Source: an uncultured Caulobacter sp. (GTDB lineage: Bacteria; Pseudomonadota; Alphaproteobacteria; Caulobacterales; Caulobacteraceae). Taken from it: a stretch of DNA of 64,000 nt. How positions within the stretch are numbered: the first letter of the stretch is position 1; every line of letters begins with the position of its first letter. Made by a program: the position numbers and the translations under genes. Shown here one piece after another: positions 8,623-17,143 of this stretch. Below the pieces are notes generated by a model that saw only the letters and a list, made by a program, of their open reading frames with translations, searched no databases and had not been told where the DNA came from. The DNA is taken from the NCBI RefSeq assembly GCF_947036865.1, contig NZ_CAMQSF010000014.1:20574-84573 (forward strand), read 5' to 3'.

Positions 8623-10155
8623 ATGTTGGAACCTTGGCTTGGAGCTGTCGCGGCAATCGCCGTCCTGACGCTGGGCGGGCTCGTCGCGATCGTCAGAGGC
8701 GCGAGCGGGCCACGCCAAGCCGGACTGATCGCCGAGAGCGCGGCCGCGATCGCCGCAGGGCTGGTGCTGAGCGTCGGCGCCTGGGCGCTGGCGACGCCGG
8801 CCGCGGCGAGGGCGGGGGCCAACCTGCGGGTCGACGTGGCGTCGGTCTGCGTCGGCCTGCTGGTGACGCTGGTGGGCTGGGCCAGCCTGAGGTTCGCGCG
8901 GGTGCAACTGCGCGGAGAGCGGGGCGCTTCGGCGTTCTCCGGGTGGCTTTGCCTGACCTTGGCGGCGGGACTTCTGACCGCCTTTTCCGACCATATCGCC
9001 TTGACGGGCGTGGGCTGGGTGCTGGCCAGCCTCTGCCTGCACGCGCCGATCCGCTTTCGGTCGGAGCGTCCCGCCAGCCGCCGCGCGGCCTGGCGCAAGT
9101 TCTGGATCGACCGGGTCTCCGAGGTTCTGCTGGCCGGCGCGATCGCCATCCTGTGGGTCCGGGTCGGTGACGGCCGCTTCTCGGCCATAGCCGGCGCCTC
9201 CGCCGCGCTGGGCGGGTGGGGGGTTCTGGCCGCGTCACTCGCGGCCGCCGCGGTCGTGCTGCGTTCGGCTCAGGCGCCGTTCCAGGGCTGGCTGCTCGAT
9301 CTGCTGGAGGCGCCGACGCCGGTCTCGGCCGTCCTGCACGCGGGCCTGATCAGCGCGGGCGGGCTGCTGCTGATGCGGCTTTCGCCCCTGATGGCGCACG
9401 CCCCGATGGTGATGGTCGCCCTGGCCCTGATCGGCGGCGCCAACGCCCTGATCGCCGGCCTGGTGCAGACCGCGCAGCCGGCCGCCAAGACCGCGCTGGT
9501 CTGGTCGACCGTCGCGCAGATGGGCTTCATGCTGCTGGAATGCGGGCTTGGCCTCTATCCGCTCGCCCTGCTGCACATCATCGCGCACGGCCTTTACAAG
9601 GCGCGGGCGTTCCTGTGGGCCTCCAGCGCCGTGCAGACCGTGGCCAAGCAGCGGCGCCTGGGCCCCGTCGCCGCGCCCGGTCCTCGGGCCATCGCCGCCG
9701 CGATGATCATCGCATTGATCTCCTATGGCGTCGCCGACGCCGTGTTTGGGCAGGCGGGGCGCCCGGTTCAGGCCCACGCCCTGGGCGCCATCCTGGTGCT
9801 CGGCGTCGGCTATCTGCTGGCCCAGGGCCTGGCGGACGCCGCGCCGCTTGGCCTGACCCTGCGCCTGGCGGGCGTGAGCCTGCTGGCCTTCCTCGCTTAT
9901 TTCGCCCTCCAGGCGGTCGCGTGGCGACTGACGGCCGGCGGCTTCGCGCCGGCCCCCGCGGCCGGGCCGCTTTGGATCGCGATCCTGGCCCTGACCTTGG
10001 TGACCTTCGCGGCGCTGGTGGTGTTCCAGGCGACCCTGCCGCGCTGGCGCGAGCACGCGCTGGTCCGGCGACTGCGAGTGCACCTGGCCAACGGTCTTTA
10101 CCTTGATCTGATCCTCAATCGCCTGGTTCGCCGGGCGGCTCTTAAGGAGGCCTGA
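8623..10155 (+). CDS. dabB: DabB, proton-conducting membrane subunit of inorganic-carbon transporter
   Basis: A NuoL/MrpA-like polytopic protein of 511 residues. Antiporter-family signatures include APFQGWLLDLLEAPTPVSAV (with LHAGLISAGGLLLMRL following), TALVWSTVAQMGFMLLECGL and LHIIAHGLYKARAFLWASS, with the lysine and histidine residues used in proton conduction. It is immediately followed by dabA, 3 bases downstream, so it is the DabB partner and not a respiratory-complex subunit. DabB is thought to supply proton motive force to the DabA subunit at the inner membrane. GTG 8620 directly before the ATG is an equally possible start; the RBS is GGGAG. Confidence 0.9.
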   Translation: MLEPWLGAVAAIAVLTLGGLVAIVRGASGPRQAGLIAESAAAIAAGLVLSVGAWALATPAAARAGANLRVDVASVCVGLLVTLVGWASLRFARVQLRGERGASAFSGWLCLTLAAGLLTAFSDHIALTGVGWVLASLCLHAPIRFRSERPASRRAAWRKFWIDRVSEVLLAGAIAILWVRVGDGRFSAIAGASAALGGWGVLAASLAAAAVVLRSAQAPFQGWLLDLLEAPTPVSAVLHAGLISAGGLLLMRLSPLMAHAPMVMVALALIGGANALIAGLVQTAQPAAKTALVWSTVAQMGFMLLECGLGLYPLALLHIIAHGLYKARAFLWASSAVQTVAKQRRLGPVAAPGPRAIAAAMIIALISYGVADAVFGQAGRPVQAHALGAILVLGVGYLLAQGLADAAPLGLTLRLAGVSLLAFLAYFALQAVAWRLTAGGFAPAPAAGPLWIAILALTLVTFAALVVFQATLPRWREHALVRRLRVHLANGLYLDLILNRLVRRAALKEA

Positions 10156-10158
10156 GAC

Positions 10159-12507
10159 ATGGACGGCAATCTCACGCTCGTCGGCCTGGATCCGGCCGCC
10201 CTCGACTGGGCGCTGGATGCGATCCCGCCGGCCTTTCCGCTGGACGCGACCGTCGCGGTCAATCCGGTCCTGGGCTTCTCGCGCCTGGACCTGGGCCAGG
10301 CGAGCGCTCTGCTGGAAAAGACCGCCGGCGCGCGGCTGACGGCGCCTCGCGCCTGGTACGGACAGAAGATCGCCGGCGGCGAAATCACCTCCGGCGATCT
10401 CGACGAAGCCCTGAACGACGGGCCGGGCCCCAGAACCTTCACCGGGGTCGAGCGCCTGAAGTCCGCGGCGCGGAGCGACCGTCCCGCGCCGACGCCCCTG
10501 CCTTTGATCAGCGATCTGGCGCGGGCGCCCGGCGAGGCCGACTGGACCGCGTTCGTGACCGAACGGATCGCGACCTGGGCCTCGGCCTTCTTCGACCAGG
10601 GCCAGGCGCTGTGGGGACCCGCGCGCGAGCAAGACGCCTTCGCCGACTGGCGGGCCTTCGCGCGCGTCGATCTCGCGCCCGAACTCAGCGGCCTGCGGAA
10701 GTTCCGCGCTTTTGTCGGCGCGCTGGACCCGAACCCGCGCGCGGTGATCGCGGAGATCGCTGAACGGCTGGGACTAAGGCCCGCCGCCCAGAAGGCCTAC
10801 TTCCTGCGCGTGCTGCACGCGATGGGCGGCTGGAGCCAACTCGCGGCTCACCGCCGCTGGACGGCGCTGCGCGACGGGCGGTCGGACGCGACCCTCGAAG
10901 GCCTTTTGGCGGCGCGGCTCGCCTGGGAACTCTATTTCCAGGCGCGGGGCAGGGGAGGCGCGCCGGTCCATTCGCCCGATCTGAGCGAGACCTATGCGGG
11001 CGCCTTCGCGTCGGATCCGGAGGCCGAGATCGACGCCGCGCTGCATCGGGCCTACGAGGCGGCGCAACGGCGCGGTCTGTCCGAGCGGTTGACGACCGGC
11101 GCGCCGATCGCCGCCAAGCCCGGCCGGCCGGCTCTGCAGGCGGTGTTCTGCATCGACGTCCGCTCCGAGGTTTTGCGGCGGCATCTGGAACGCCAGGATC
11201 CGAGCATCGTCACGCTCGGCTTCGCGGGGTTCTTCGGGATCGGCGCTGGCTTTTCGCCGGGCATGGGAGAGGAGCCCGAGCATCGTTTGCCGGTCCTTCT
11301 CCAGCCGCAGGTTCACGCCCACGCCTGCCAGGGGGACGTTCGGCGGACCGAGCGCGCGCGCCTAGACGCGCGAACCGCGCGGGCGATCGAACGCTTCAAG
11401 ACCGGCGCGGTGGCGGCTTTCGCCTTCGTGGAGTCCATGGGCCTGGGCTCGGTCAAGGATCTGATGGGCGCCCGCGCCAAGCCGTCGCCGGCGGCGCGGC
11501 CGGTGCTGGACGCGTCGCTCGACCAGCGGATCGCCCTGGCGCGCGGCGCCCTGAAAGGCATGGGCCTCGATCGCGACTTCGCGCCCACCGTGCTGATCGT
11601 CGGCCATGGCGCGAAGGTCCAGAACAATCCGCACGCCAGCGCGCTGCAGTGCGGCGCGTGCGGCGGCCACGCGGGCGATGTCAATGCGCTGCTGCTGGCG
11701 GGCCTGCTGAACGACGCCGAGGTTCGGGCGGGCTTGGCCGAGAGCGGCCTTGTCATCCCGGCCGACACCCGGTTCTTCGCGGGACTGCACGACACCGCCA
11801 GCGACGCGGTCGAATGGCTGCGGGCGCACGACCACAACGAAACCGATCAGCGGTCGCTTCAACAGGCGCGCGCCTGGCTCGACGCGGCCGCGCGGGCCGC
11901 CCGGGCCGAACGCGCCGATCGGCGTCCGGGCGCGGCCCTGTCGTCGAGCCCCGGGCGCGCGGCGCGGTCCTTCGCCGAGGTTCGGCCCGAGTGGGGCCTG
12001 GCGGGATGCCACGGCTTCATCATCGCGCCGCGCGCGCGGACCCGGGGCCTGGACCTCGACGGCGCCGTGTTCCTGCACGACTACGACCAGAGCCAAGATC
12101 CCGATTTCAAGGGACTGGAAGCCATCCTGACCGCGCCCGTCGTCGTGGCCAGCTGGATCAACCTGGCCTATTTCGGCGCGCGCGTCGCGCCGGAAATCTA
12201 TGGCGGCGGCGACAAGCTGCTGCATAACGTGGTGGGCGGCGTCTCGGTGGGCGAGGGCGGAAGCCTGACGCCTCGGCCGGGCCTGCCGTGGCAGTCGCTG
12301 TGGGGCGAACAGGACATCCATCCGCCTCGGCGCTTGGTCGTCGTGGTCGACGCGCCGGCGGCGGCGGTCGCCGAGATCCTCGACCGCCACCCGGATCTGA
12401 AGGCCTGGTTCGCCAGCGGCTGGCTGACCCTGACGACCTTGGAGTCGAGCGGAGGTCTTGGCCCGCGTTGGTCGCCGAAAGCCAAGCGGCTGGGCGCGGA
12501 TCTTTGA
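10159..12507 (+). CDS. dabA: DabA (DUF2309), zinc-dependent subunit of inorganic-carbon transporter
   Basis: A 782-residue DUF2309/UPF0753 protein, which with DabB forms the DAB complex that accumulates bicarbonate in the cytoplasm by a vectorial carbonic-anhydrase-like mechanism. The proposed zinc site is intact: C331 and D333 in FCIDVRSEV, H483 in IVGHGAKVQNNPH, and C498 in LQCGACGGHAGD. The H-to-C spacing of 15 equals that in the Halothiobacillus protein as I remember it. AAGGAGG lies just upstream of the ATG. No RuBisCO, carboxysome or carbonic anhydrase gene is in the window. Confidence 0.93.
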   Translation: MDGNLTLVGLDPAALDWALDAIPPAFPLDATVAVNPVLGFSRLDLGQASALLEKTAGARLTAPRAWYGQKIAGGEITSGDLDEALNDGPGPRTFTGVERLKSAARSDRPAPTPLPLISDLARAPGEADWTAFVTERIATWASAFFDQGQALWGPAREQDAFADWRAFARVDLAPELSGLRKFRAFVGALDPNPRAVIAEIAERLGLRPAAQKAYFLRVLHAMGGWSQLAAHRRWTALRDGRSDATLEGLLAARLAWELYFQARGRGGAPVHSPDLSETYAGAFASDPEAEIDAALHRAYEAAQRRGLSERLTTGAPIAAKPGRPALQAVFCIDVRSEVLRRHLERQDPSIVTLGFAGFFGIGAGFSPGMGEEPEHRLPVLLQPQVHAHACQGDVRRTERARLDARTARAIERFKTGAVAAFAFVESMGLGSVKDLMGARAKPSPAARPVLDASLDQRIALARGALKGMGLDRDFAPTVLIVGHGAKVQNNPHASALQCGACGGHAGDVNALLLAGLLNDAEVRAGLAESGLVIPADTRFFAGLHDTASDAVEWLRAHDHNETDQRSLQQARAWLDAAARAARAERADRRPGAALSSSPGRAARSFAEVRPEWGLAGCHGFIIAPRARTRGLDLDGAVFLHDYDQSQDPDFKGLEAILTAPVVVASWINLAYFGARVAPEIYGGGDKLLHNVVGGVSVGEGGSLTPRPGLPWQSLWGEQDIHPPRRLVVVVDAPAAAVAEILDRHPDLKAWFASGWLTLTTLESSGGLGPRWSPKAKRLGADL

Positions 12508-12515
12508 GGACGGCT

Positions 12516-12551
12516 CGCGTATGCGGCGACCATTGCGTCGCCGCATACGCG
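12516..12551. repeat. Perfect 15-bp inverted repeat after dabA
   Basis: CGCGTATGCGGCGAC (12516-12530), loop CATTGC, then GTCGCCGCATACGCG (12537-12551), with no mismatch. It starts 9 bases after the dabA stop. No T-run follows on either strand, so it may be a 3'-end protecting hairpin, a Rho-independent terminator of unusual type, or a repeat element. Confidence 0.6.
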
Positions 12552-12730
12552 GAACGGGGCGGAGCGAAGCCCGGGCGACTCCCGACCGTGATCAATGAAT
12601 CGTCTAAGATATATTATCAGAAATAATGAAACACCCTCGGCGTCTGAGCCTTCGGATGGTTTTCCGCGTCGCGTCTGCCATTTAGCGGCGTTTTTTATAG
12701 CGCGGAACCGCGCCCCCTGACCGCAATTTC

Positions 12731-12746
12731 CCTCCTGCGCAGGAGG
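12731..12746. promoter_or_regulatory. Palindrome containing the Shine-Dalgarno of the lipoprotein gene
   Basis: CCTCCTGCGCAGGAGG is a perfect 16-base palindrome whose right half is the AGGAGG ribosome binding site, 6 bases before ATG 12753. Its left half is anti-Shine-Dalgarno, so the mRNA could hide its own RBS in a hairpin, although the loop would be very small. Confidence 0.5.
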
Positions 12747-12752
12747 TGCGTC

Positions 12753-13502
12753 ATGACGATCCGGAAAGAGAAATATCGGCGCTTGGCGCTCTGCGGGCTG
12801 GCGGCGCTGAGCGTCACGGCCTGCGCGACCGGCCAAGGCAGCTTCGTGGCGGGCTCCGGCGGCTCGGCCGGCGGCGAAGACGCCCGCTTGGAGGATCCGT
12901 CTCTTGACGAGGCCGCGCCGGGTCTGATGGCGGCCAGTGGCAACGCGCTGCTGCCAGGCGTCCGTGCGTCGACCCTGGCGGCTTCTCCGGGGCCTTCTTT
13001 GCTCGCGACGGGCCTTTCGGCCGGCCCCGCCGGCGGCGCTCTCGCGACGAACCTTTCCGTGGGACCGGTGGCGGCGAATCTCGACGCCTCGATCAATGCG
13101 CTCGGCGGCGCGCCATCGGCCAGCGTCGGCGCGGGATTGTCGTCAGCGCTAGGCTCGGCTCGGGTCGGCGCCAATCTCGGCGGCCCGCTGCTGGCGCTCA
13201 ACGGCTCGCGTTCGGCCTTGCTGGGCGTCGCCGTCGCGGGACCTTCCGTGCTGGGCGCGACACCGAACCTCAACCTCAATGTCGGCGCGGCGCTCAATCC
13301 CGCCACCGCGGCGACCCAGACCTTGATCAGCGTCGGCGCCAGCGCCACCCCGACCTCGCCCGCGTCGCCGACGCCGCCTTCGACGACGGGTCCGCCGCCC
13401 GTGCTGCCGCCCGCGCTGACTGTCCCCGGGGCCACGCCGCTACAGATCCTGCTTCCGCTGCTGACGACGGCCCGACCGCCCCTCCCCTTGCTCGGCCGTT
13501 AA
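12753..13502 (+). CDS. Ala/Gly/Leu-rich low-complexity lipoprotein, unknown function
   Basis: A 249-residue predicted lipoprotein: a hydrophobic signal with lipobox VTAC and the lipidated cysteine at residue 24. The central part (about 60-190) is built of irregular short Gly/Ala/Asn/Leu-Ser units such as VGANLGG, LNLNVGAALN and VAANLDASINALGG. The tail (about 195-230) is rich in Pro, Thr and Ser. No known domain is recognised. The stop is 9 bases before the tpsB start, so the two are co-transcribed. It could be a chaperone, anchor or atypical passenger for the transporter. An AT-rich stretch (12600-12640) upstream probably holds its promoter. Confidence 0.8.
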   Translation: MTIRKEKYRRLALCGLAALSVTACATGQGSFVAGSGGSAGGEDARLEDPSLDEAAPGLMAASGNALLPGVRASTLAASPGPSLLATGLSAGPAGGALATNLSVGPVAANLDASINALGGAPSASVGAGLSSALGSARVGANLGGPLLALNGSRSALLGVAVAGPSVLGATPNLNLNVGAALNPATAATQTLISVGASATPTSPASPTPPSTTGPPPVLPPALTVPGATPLQILLPLLTTARPPLPLLGR

Positions 13503-13511
13503 GGGATTCCG

Positions 13512-15131
13512 ATGCGAAAATGCTTCCTGCTCGCCGCGGCCGCGCTGGCGCTGCCGCTGATCGCCCATGCCCAGACGAGCACCAGCCGCGTCGTGCCCCA
13601 GGACCGTCCTGACCAGAACCCGAGGGCCGGCCACAACCGTCCCGCGCCAGGCCCGCGCGCGCCGCGCGGCCGCGCGCGATCGGCCCCGGTCGCCGCCTTT
13701 GTCTTGCGCGACGTGGTGGTCGAGGGCTCCACCTTGCCTCCCGACGAGGTGCGCGCCGCCTGGCGGCCGTTCGTCGGCCAAAGTCTGGACGCCACGGGCC
13801 TGGTCAGGGTCACGGACGCCCTCGCTCGCGTCTACGCGCGCCGGGGCCTGGCGATCTACACCGTCACGGTCCCGGACCAGACCTTCGACAACGGCGTTCT
13901 GCGCCTGAGGGCGCTGGAAGGCTACATCTCCGAGGCCGTCGTCACCGCGCCCGCCGGCAGGGGCCGGGTCCAGGCCGATCGCTATGTCAGTCGGCTACGC
14001 GCCGAGCGTCCGCTGAAGCGCGCGACGCTGGAGCGTTACGTCTCGTTGATCCGCGACCTTCCCGGGACCACGAACGAGATGGCGCTCGAGAACGGCGACG
14101 GCGATACGGGTGTGCGCCTGCGTCTGAACCTGAAGCCCCAGCCCGTCCAGATCGCGTTTTCCGTCAATAATCGCGGCACCAGCTATCTCGGCCGGACCCA
14201 GGTCCAGGCCGATCTCTACCTGAACGGGCTGCTGCGATCCGGCGACCAAACCCGCCTCACCGTCGCGCTCCCGACCGACACCGGCCGGTTTCAGTCCTAC
14301 GGGCTGGGCCACGTGACGCCGATCGGCTCCGAAGGCCTGACCCTTGGCGTCAACGCCGGCTACCTGAAGACCAAGCCCAGCGTCGGCGGGCTGGTGGGCC
14401 ACGCCAAGTCGGCCGGCGCCCAGCTCTCCTACCCTGTCCTGCGCGGTTACGAGCGAGACCTTTACGTCAATCTCTCGGTCGACGGCGTCGACAGCGACAA
14501 CGCCTTCCTCGGCTATACCTTCGCCAACGACAAGACCCGCGCCGCTCGGGCGGCGCTGTCGACCAGCACCCAGAAGACGCGCGGCCTGTGGTACGCCAGC
14601 GCGACCGTCAGCCAAGGCATCGACGGGCTGGGCGCGCGCGCGGACCCCGCGCTGGCCAAGCTGGATTTCCGCAAGTTGAACTTGCGCGGCGGCGCGGCGT
14701 GGAGTGTGGGAAAGCAGGCCGCCGTGCGGCTCAATGCCGCCGGCCAGGTCACGTCGGACCGGCTGCCGGGCGCCGAACAGTTCGCGGTCGGCGGCGACGA
14801 ATTCGGGCGCGGCTACGAGGCCTCCGTGATCGCCGGCGACAGCGGCTACGCCGCCTCGGCCGAGCTCGCCTTCATTCCGGCCCGGACGCCGGCGGGGCTT
14901 GGGGGTTCGGAGTTCTACGGCTTCGTCGACGGCGGCAAGGTCTGGTATCGCGGACGTCTCGGCTACGCGACCTCCCACGCCGACTTGCGCTCGGCCGGCG
15001 GGGGCGTGCGGCTGCGCGTCCGCGACAAGGCCATCTTGCAGATCGAGGCCGCCAAGGCCCTGCCCAATGACTTGGCCTTCCTGGACAACCGCCCCTGGCG
15101 CGGCGTCGTCATGGTCAAGACGGTCTGGTAG
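13512..15131 (+). CDS. TpsB-family outer-membrane transporter (ShlB/FhaC/HecB type)
   Basis: Two-partner secretion transporter of 539 residues, which exports a partner protein across the outer membrane. It has a signal peptide (1-20), an Arg/Pro-rich linker (25-60), POTRA domains (about 62-190, with VEGSTLPPDEVRAAWRPFVG and YARRGLAIYTVTVPDQTF) and a 16-strand-type barrel. The family VRGY motif appears as FGRGYEASVIAGDSGY. The final residue is an aromatic W. The RBS AAGGGA overlaps the stop of the upstream lipoprotein gene. No large TpsA with an N-terminal TPS domain is adjacent, which is unusual. Confidence 0.88.
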   Translation: MRKCFLLAAAALALPLIAHAQTSTSRVVPQDRPDQNPRAGHNRPAPGPRAPRGRARSAPVAAFVLRDVVVEGSTLPPDEVRAAWRPFVGQSLDATGLVRVTDALARVYARRGLAIYTVTVPDQTFDNGVLRLRALEGYISEAVVTAPAGRGRVQADRYVSRLRAERPLKRATLERYVSLIRDLPGTTNEMALENGDGDTGVRLRLNLKPQPVQIAFSVNNRGTSYLGRTQVQADLYLNGLLRSGDQTRLTVALPTDTGRFQSYGLGHVTPIGSEGLTLGVNAGYLKTKPSVGGLVGHAKSAGAQLSYPVLRGYERDLYVNLSVDGVDSDNAFLGYTFANDKTRAARAALSTSTQKTRGLWYASATVSQGIDGLGARADPALAKLDFRKLNLRGGAAWSVGKQAAVRLNAAGQVTSDRLPGAEQFAVGGDEFGRGYEASVIAGDSGYAASAELAFIPARTPAGLGGSEFYGFVDGGKVWYRGRLGYATSHADLRSAGGGVRLRVRDKAILQIEAAKALPNDLAFLDNRPWRGVVMVKTVW

Positions 15132-15170
15132 TTGGATCGTACGGGGCTCGCCTCCCATGACGACGAAAAG

Positions 15171-15199
15171 AAAGGCCGCCCTCGCGAGGCGGCCTTTTT
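15171..15199 (+). terminator. Rho-independent terminator after tpsB
   Basis: AAAGGCCGCC (15171-15180), loop CTCGCGA, GGCGGCCTTT followed by a T-run to 15199. It is a strong GC stem with a U-tract, 40 bases after the tpsB stop. The upstream A-run also lets it serve the convergent gene. Confidence 0.9.
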
Positions 15200-15253
15200 C
15201 GTGGAGGCTGCGAAAGGCGAGCGGGCGCGGCGAGGCCGCGCCCGGCCTGCCCG

Positions 15254-15853
15254 TCAGCGCGGCGTCGACGAGGAAGAGCTCTGCTGGCTCGAATTGTTCG
15301 AGCTGTTCGAGGTCGAGGACTGCCCCCCGCTGCGGTCGCTCGACGACCTGCTGGAGTTGTTCCAGCGATTGCCGCCCGAGCTGTGACGCTCGAAGCCGCC
15401 GAGGGTCACGCCATCGGTGCTGATCGGCACGCCGATGTTCAGGCCGCTCGACGAGGCGTTGGCGCTGTTGTTATTGGCCGAGTTCGCGCCGCCGCCGGAG
15501 CCGCCGTTGGCGCCGCCGCCATTGTTGGCGTTCGACGAGGCGTTATTGCTCGTCGTGTCGCGATAGGCCCCGACGTGCGGATCGACATGGATGCCGCCGA
15601 TCGTGGTGTCGCGCAGGTTCGAGTTGTTGTCATGCCAGCGTTCGCCAGCCTTGCTGGCTTGCCGGTTCTGGACGTCGTTCTTCCAGGATTGGCTCGCGTT
15701 CGAGCTCTGCGAAGTGTTGGTCGAGCTGTTTTGCTGGCTGGTGCTGGAGCCGCGCCCCAGAAGGTTCATGCCGTTGCCGCTGCCGATCTGGGCGAAGGCG
15801 GGCGCGGCGATCAAGGTCAGCGCGGCGGCGCCGGTCAGAAGATAGGTACGCAC
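15254..15853 (-). CDS. Secreted Ser/Asn/Gly-rich low-complexity protein
   Basis: A 199-residue protein with a clear signal peptide (residues 1-21, ending AFA) and a mature part dominated by Ser, Asn, Gly and Gln. There are two ordered-looking blocks: about 80-100 (GGIHVDPHVGAYRDTTSNN) and 135-155 (LNIGVPISTDGVTLGGFERH). It contains no cysteine. Start is GTG 15853 with AGGAGAA 7 bases upstream. It is convergent with tpsB and shares its terminator region. It resembles an extracellular matrix or amyloid-type surface protein in composition only; no family is recognised. Confidence 0.75.
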   Translation of the reverse strand: MRTYLLTGAAALTLIAAPAFAQIGSGNGMNLLGRGSSTSQQNSSTNTSQSSNASQSWKNDVQNRQASKAGERWHDNNSNLRDTTIGGIHVDPHVGAYRDTTSNNASSNANNGGGANGGSGGGANSANNNSANASSSGLNIGVPISTDGVTLGGFERHSSGGNRWNNSSRSSSDRSGGQSSTSNSSNNSSQQSSSSSTPR

Positions 15854-16233
15854 TTATAATTCTCCTGAATTTATTGCATAGATCCATCGACGAAAGCCGA
15901 TGAATAGAAAACTCGTCGTGAAACTGTTAGTTTCGATATTTGATTTCTGATTGCGCCGTCGGTAACATATCCTATTCAGCGCTATAGATTACAAATATTC
16001 GGAATATGCCTACGGTTATGCTGATGGCGCTTGGAATTATACTGACGTTAAATTTGGTCGCTTGGGCCTTTCAGCTCGTCGGCCGGCGCCACCGAGCAGA
16101 AGCGCGCGCCGCTCATCGCGAGGCTGTCGCGAGACGCGAATGGCGACGCTTTGGATGATTTCACACGGACCCAAGGGCTCTAGGCTCCGCCGCTTCCCTG
16201 GTCAGGAAAGCGGCCGTGGCCCGATGACAGACC
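15854..16233. other. AT-rich intergenic region
   Basis: A 380-base interval with no annotated gene on either side of the small open frame at 16006-16158. Bases 15880-16060 are clearly AT-richer than the rest of the window and probably hold the promoter of the Ser/Asn-rich protein, whose start faces left. The right part, up to the SDR stop at 16234, returns to high GC. Confidence 0.6.
16006..16158 (+). CDS. Possible 50-residue single-pass membrane protein
   Basis: A short open frame starting ATG 16006, with GGA a few bases upstream. Residues 2-25 form one hydrophobic segment (VMLMALGIILTLNLVAWAF) and residues 26-50 are strongly basic and helical (RRHRAEARAAHREA). This inside-positive single-span layout is common among real bacterial small proteins, and the frame ends cleanly in TGA before the neighbouring gene. 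No family is recognised and there is no operon partner, so it may be chance. Confidence 0.35.
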   Translation: MPTVMLMALGIILTLNLVAWAFQLVGRRHRAEARAAHREAVARREWRRFG

Positions 16234-17025
16234 CTAGCCCTGGTCCGTCCCAGGTTCGGCCATCTTCCGGTGCTGCTCGGCCAGGACGCTCTGCGGCGTC
16301 ACGGCGGCGGCCGCGGCTTGCAGCTTGTTCTTGAAGCCGGCGACGACATCGCCCTCGCCCTTCTGCATGGCCCGATAGCCGGTCAGCGCCACGTCGGCCG
16401 GATCGGCCTTCTTGGGATCCGAGCCGATCTTGGTGTCGAGCATGTCGGCCCGCTCGAAGAACTCGGTGTCGGTCGGCCCCGGCATCAGACAGCTGACCGT
16501 GACGGCGGTGTCCTTCAGTTCGTTGCGCAAAGCCCAGGCGAAGCTGTCCAGGAACGCCTTGGTGCCATTGTAGATGGCCTGGAACGAGCCCGGCATCAGG
16601 CCAGCGATCGAGCCGGTGATCAGGATCCTGCCGCGGTCGCGGGTCCGCATGTCGCGAGCGACTTGCTGGATCAGGTAGACCGTGCCCGTGACATTGGTGT
16701 CGATCACCAGACGCGCTTGCGTCCAGTCCTGGTCGAGGAAGCCGTGGCCAAGGCCCCTGCCCGCATTGGCCATCAGCGCGTCGACTTGGCGGCCGCCAAT
16801 CAGCGCGACAAGCTCATCGACGCCATCGGTGGTCGACAGATCGACCTGCAGCGCCTCGACCTTGCCGCCATGCTGCTCGAGCGCGCCCTTGGCCTCGACG
16901 ATCGCCGGCTCGTCGGCGGCGATCACCAGGTCGTAGCCGTCCTCGGCCGCCAGGCGGGCCAGTTCATAACCGATGCCGGACGAGGCGCCCGTCACGACGG
17001 CCAGGGGGCGAATATCGTCGATCAT
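16234..17025 (-). CDS. Short-chain dehydrogenase/reductase
   Basis: A classical SDR of 263 residues. It has the cofactor motif TGASSGIG near residue 10, the NAG motif (ANAGRG), the catalytic Ser in ITGSIAG and the Tyr/Lys pair in YNGTK. After these comes the MPGPTDTEFF substrate-side loop. The substrate is unknown; similar proteins are annotated as NADP-dependent oxidoreductases. ATG 17025 follows GAGGAAG with a neighbouring GTG at 17028 as an alternative start. It has its own promoter space and is transcribed toward the AT-rich interval. Confidence 0.88.
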   Translation of the reverse strand: MIDDIRPLAVVTGASSGIGYELARLAAEDGYDLVIAADEPAIVEAKGALEQHGGKVEALQVDLSTTDGVDELVALIGGRQVDALMANAGRGLGHGFLDQDWTQARLVIDTNVTGTVYLIQQVARDMRTRDRGRILITGSIAGLMPGSFQAIYNGTKAFLDSFAWALRNELKDTAVTVSCLMPGPTDTEFFERADMLDTKIGSDPKKADPADVALTGYRAMQKGEGDVVAGFKNKLQAAAAAVTPQSVLAEQHRKMAEPGTDQG

Positions 17026-17143
17026 CACGAGCTTCCTCAGGCTTCCAGAGACGCTGGAAGAACCTGGCCCCGGACGCATCGTTCCTAGGGCGAAGGTCGA
17101 AGCCTCAAAGGTTAAACGGCGCCGGATTGGTTCGGGGCCGGGG

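Noticed and set aside
8623..12507. A respiratory complex I or Mrp antiporter fragment
   Set aside because: The NuoL-like gene is paired with DUF2309, and no other nuo or mrp genes are present, which defines a DAB operon.
12508..16233. Genomic island with integration sites
   Set aside because: No integrase, tRNA end, or direct-repeat boundary is visible. Only AT-rich flanks support transfer, which is not enough.
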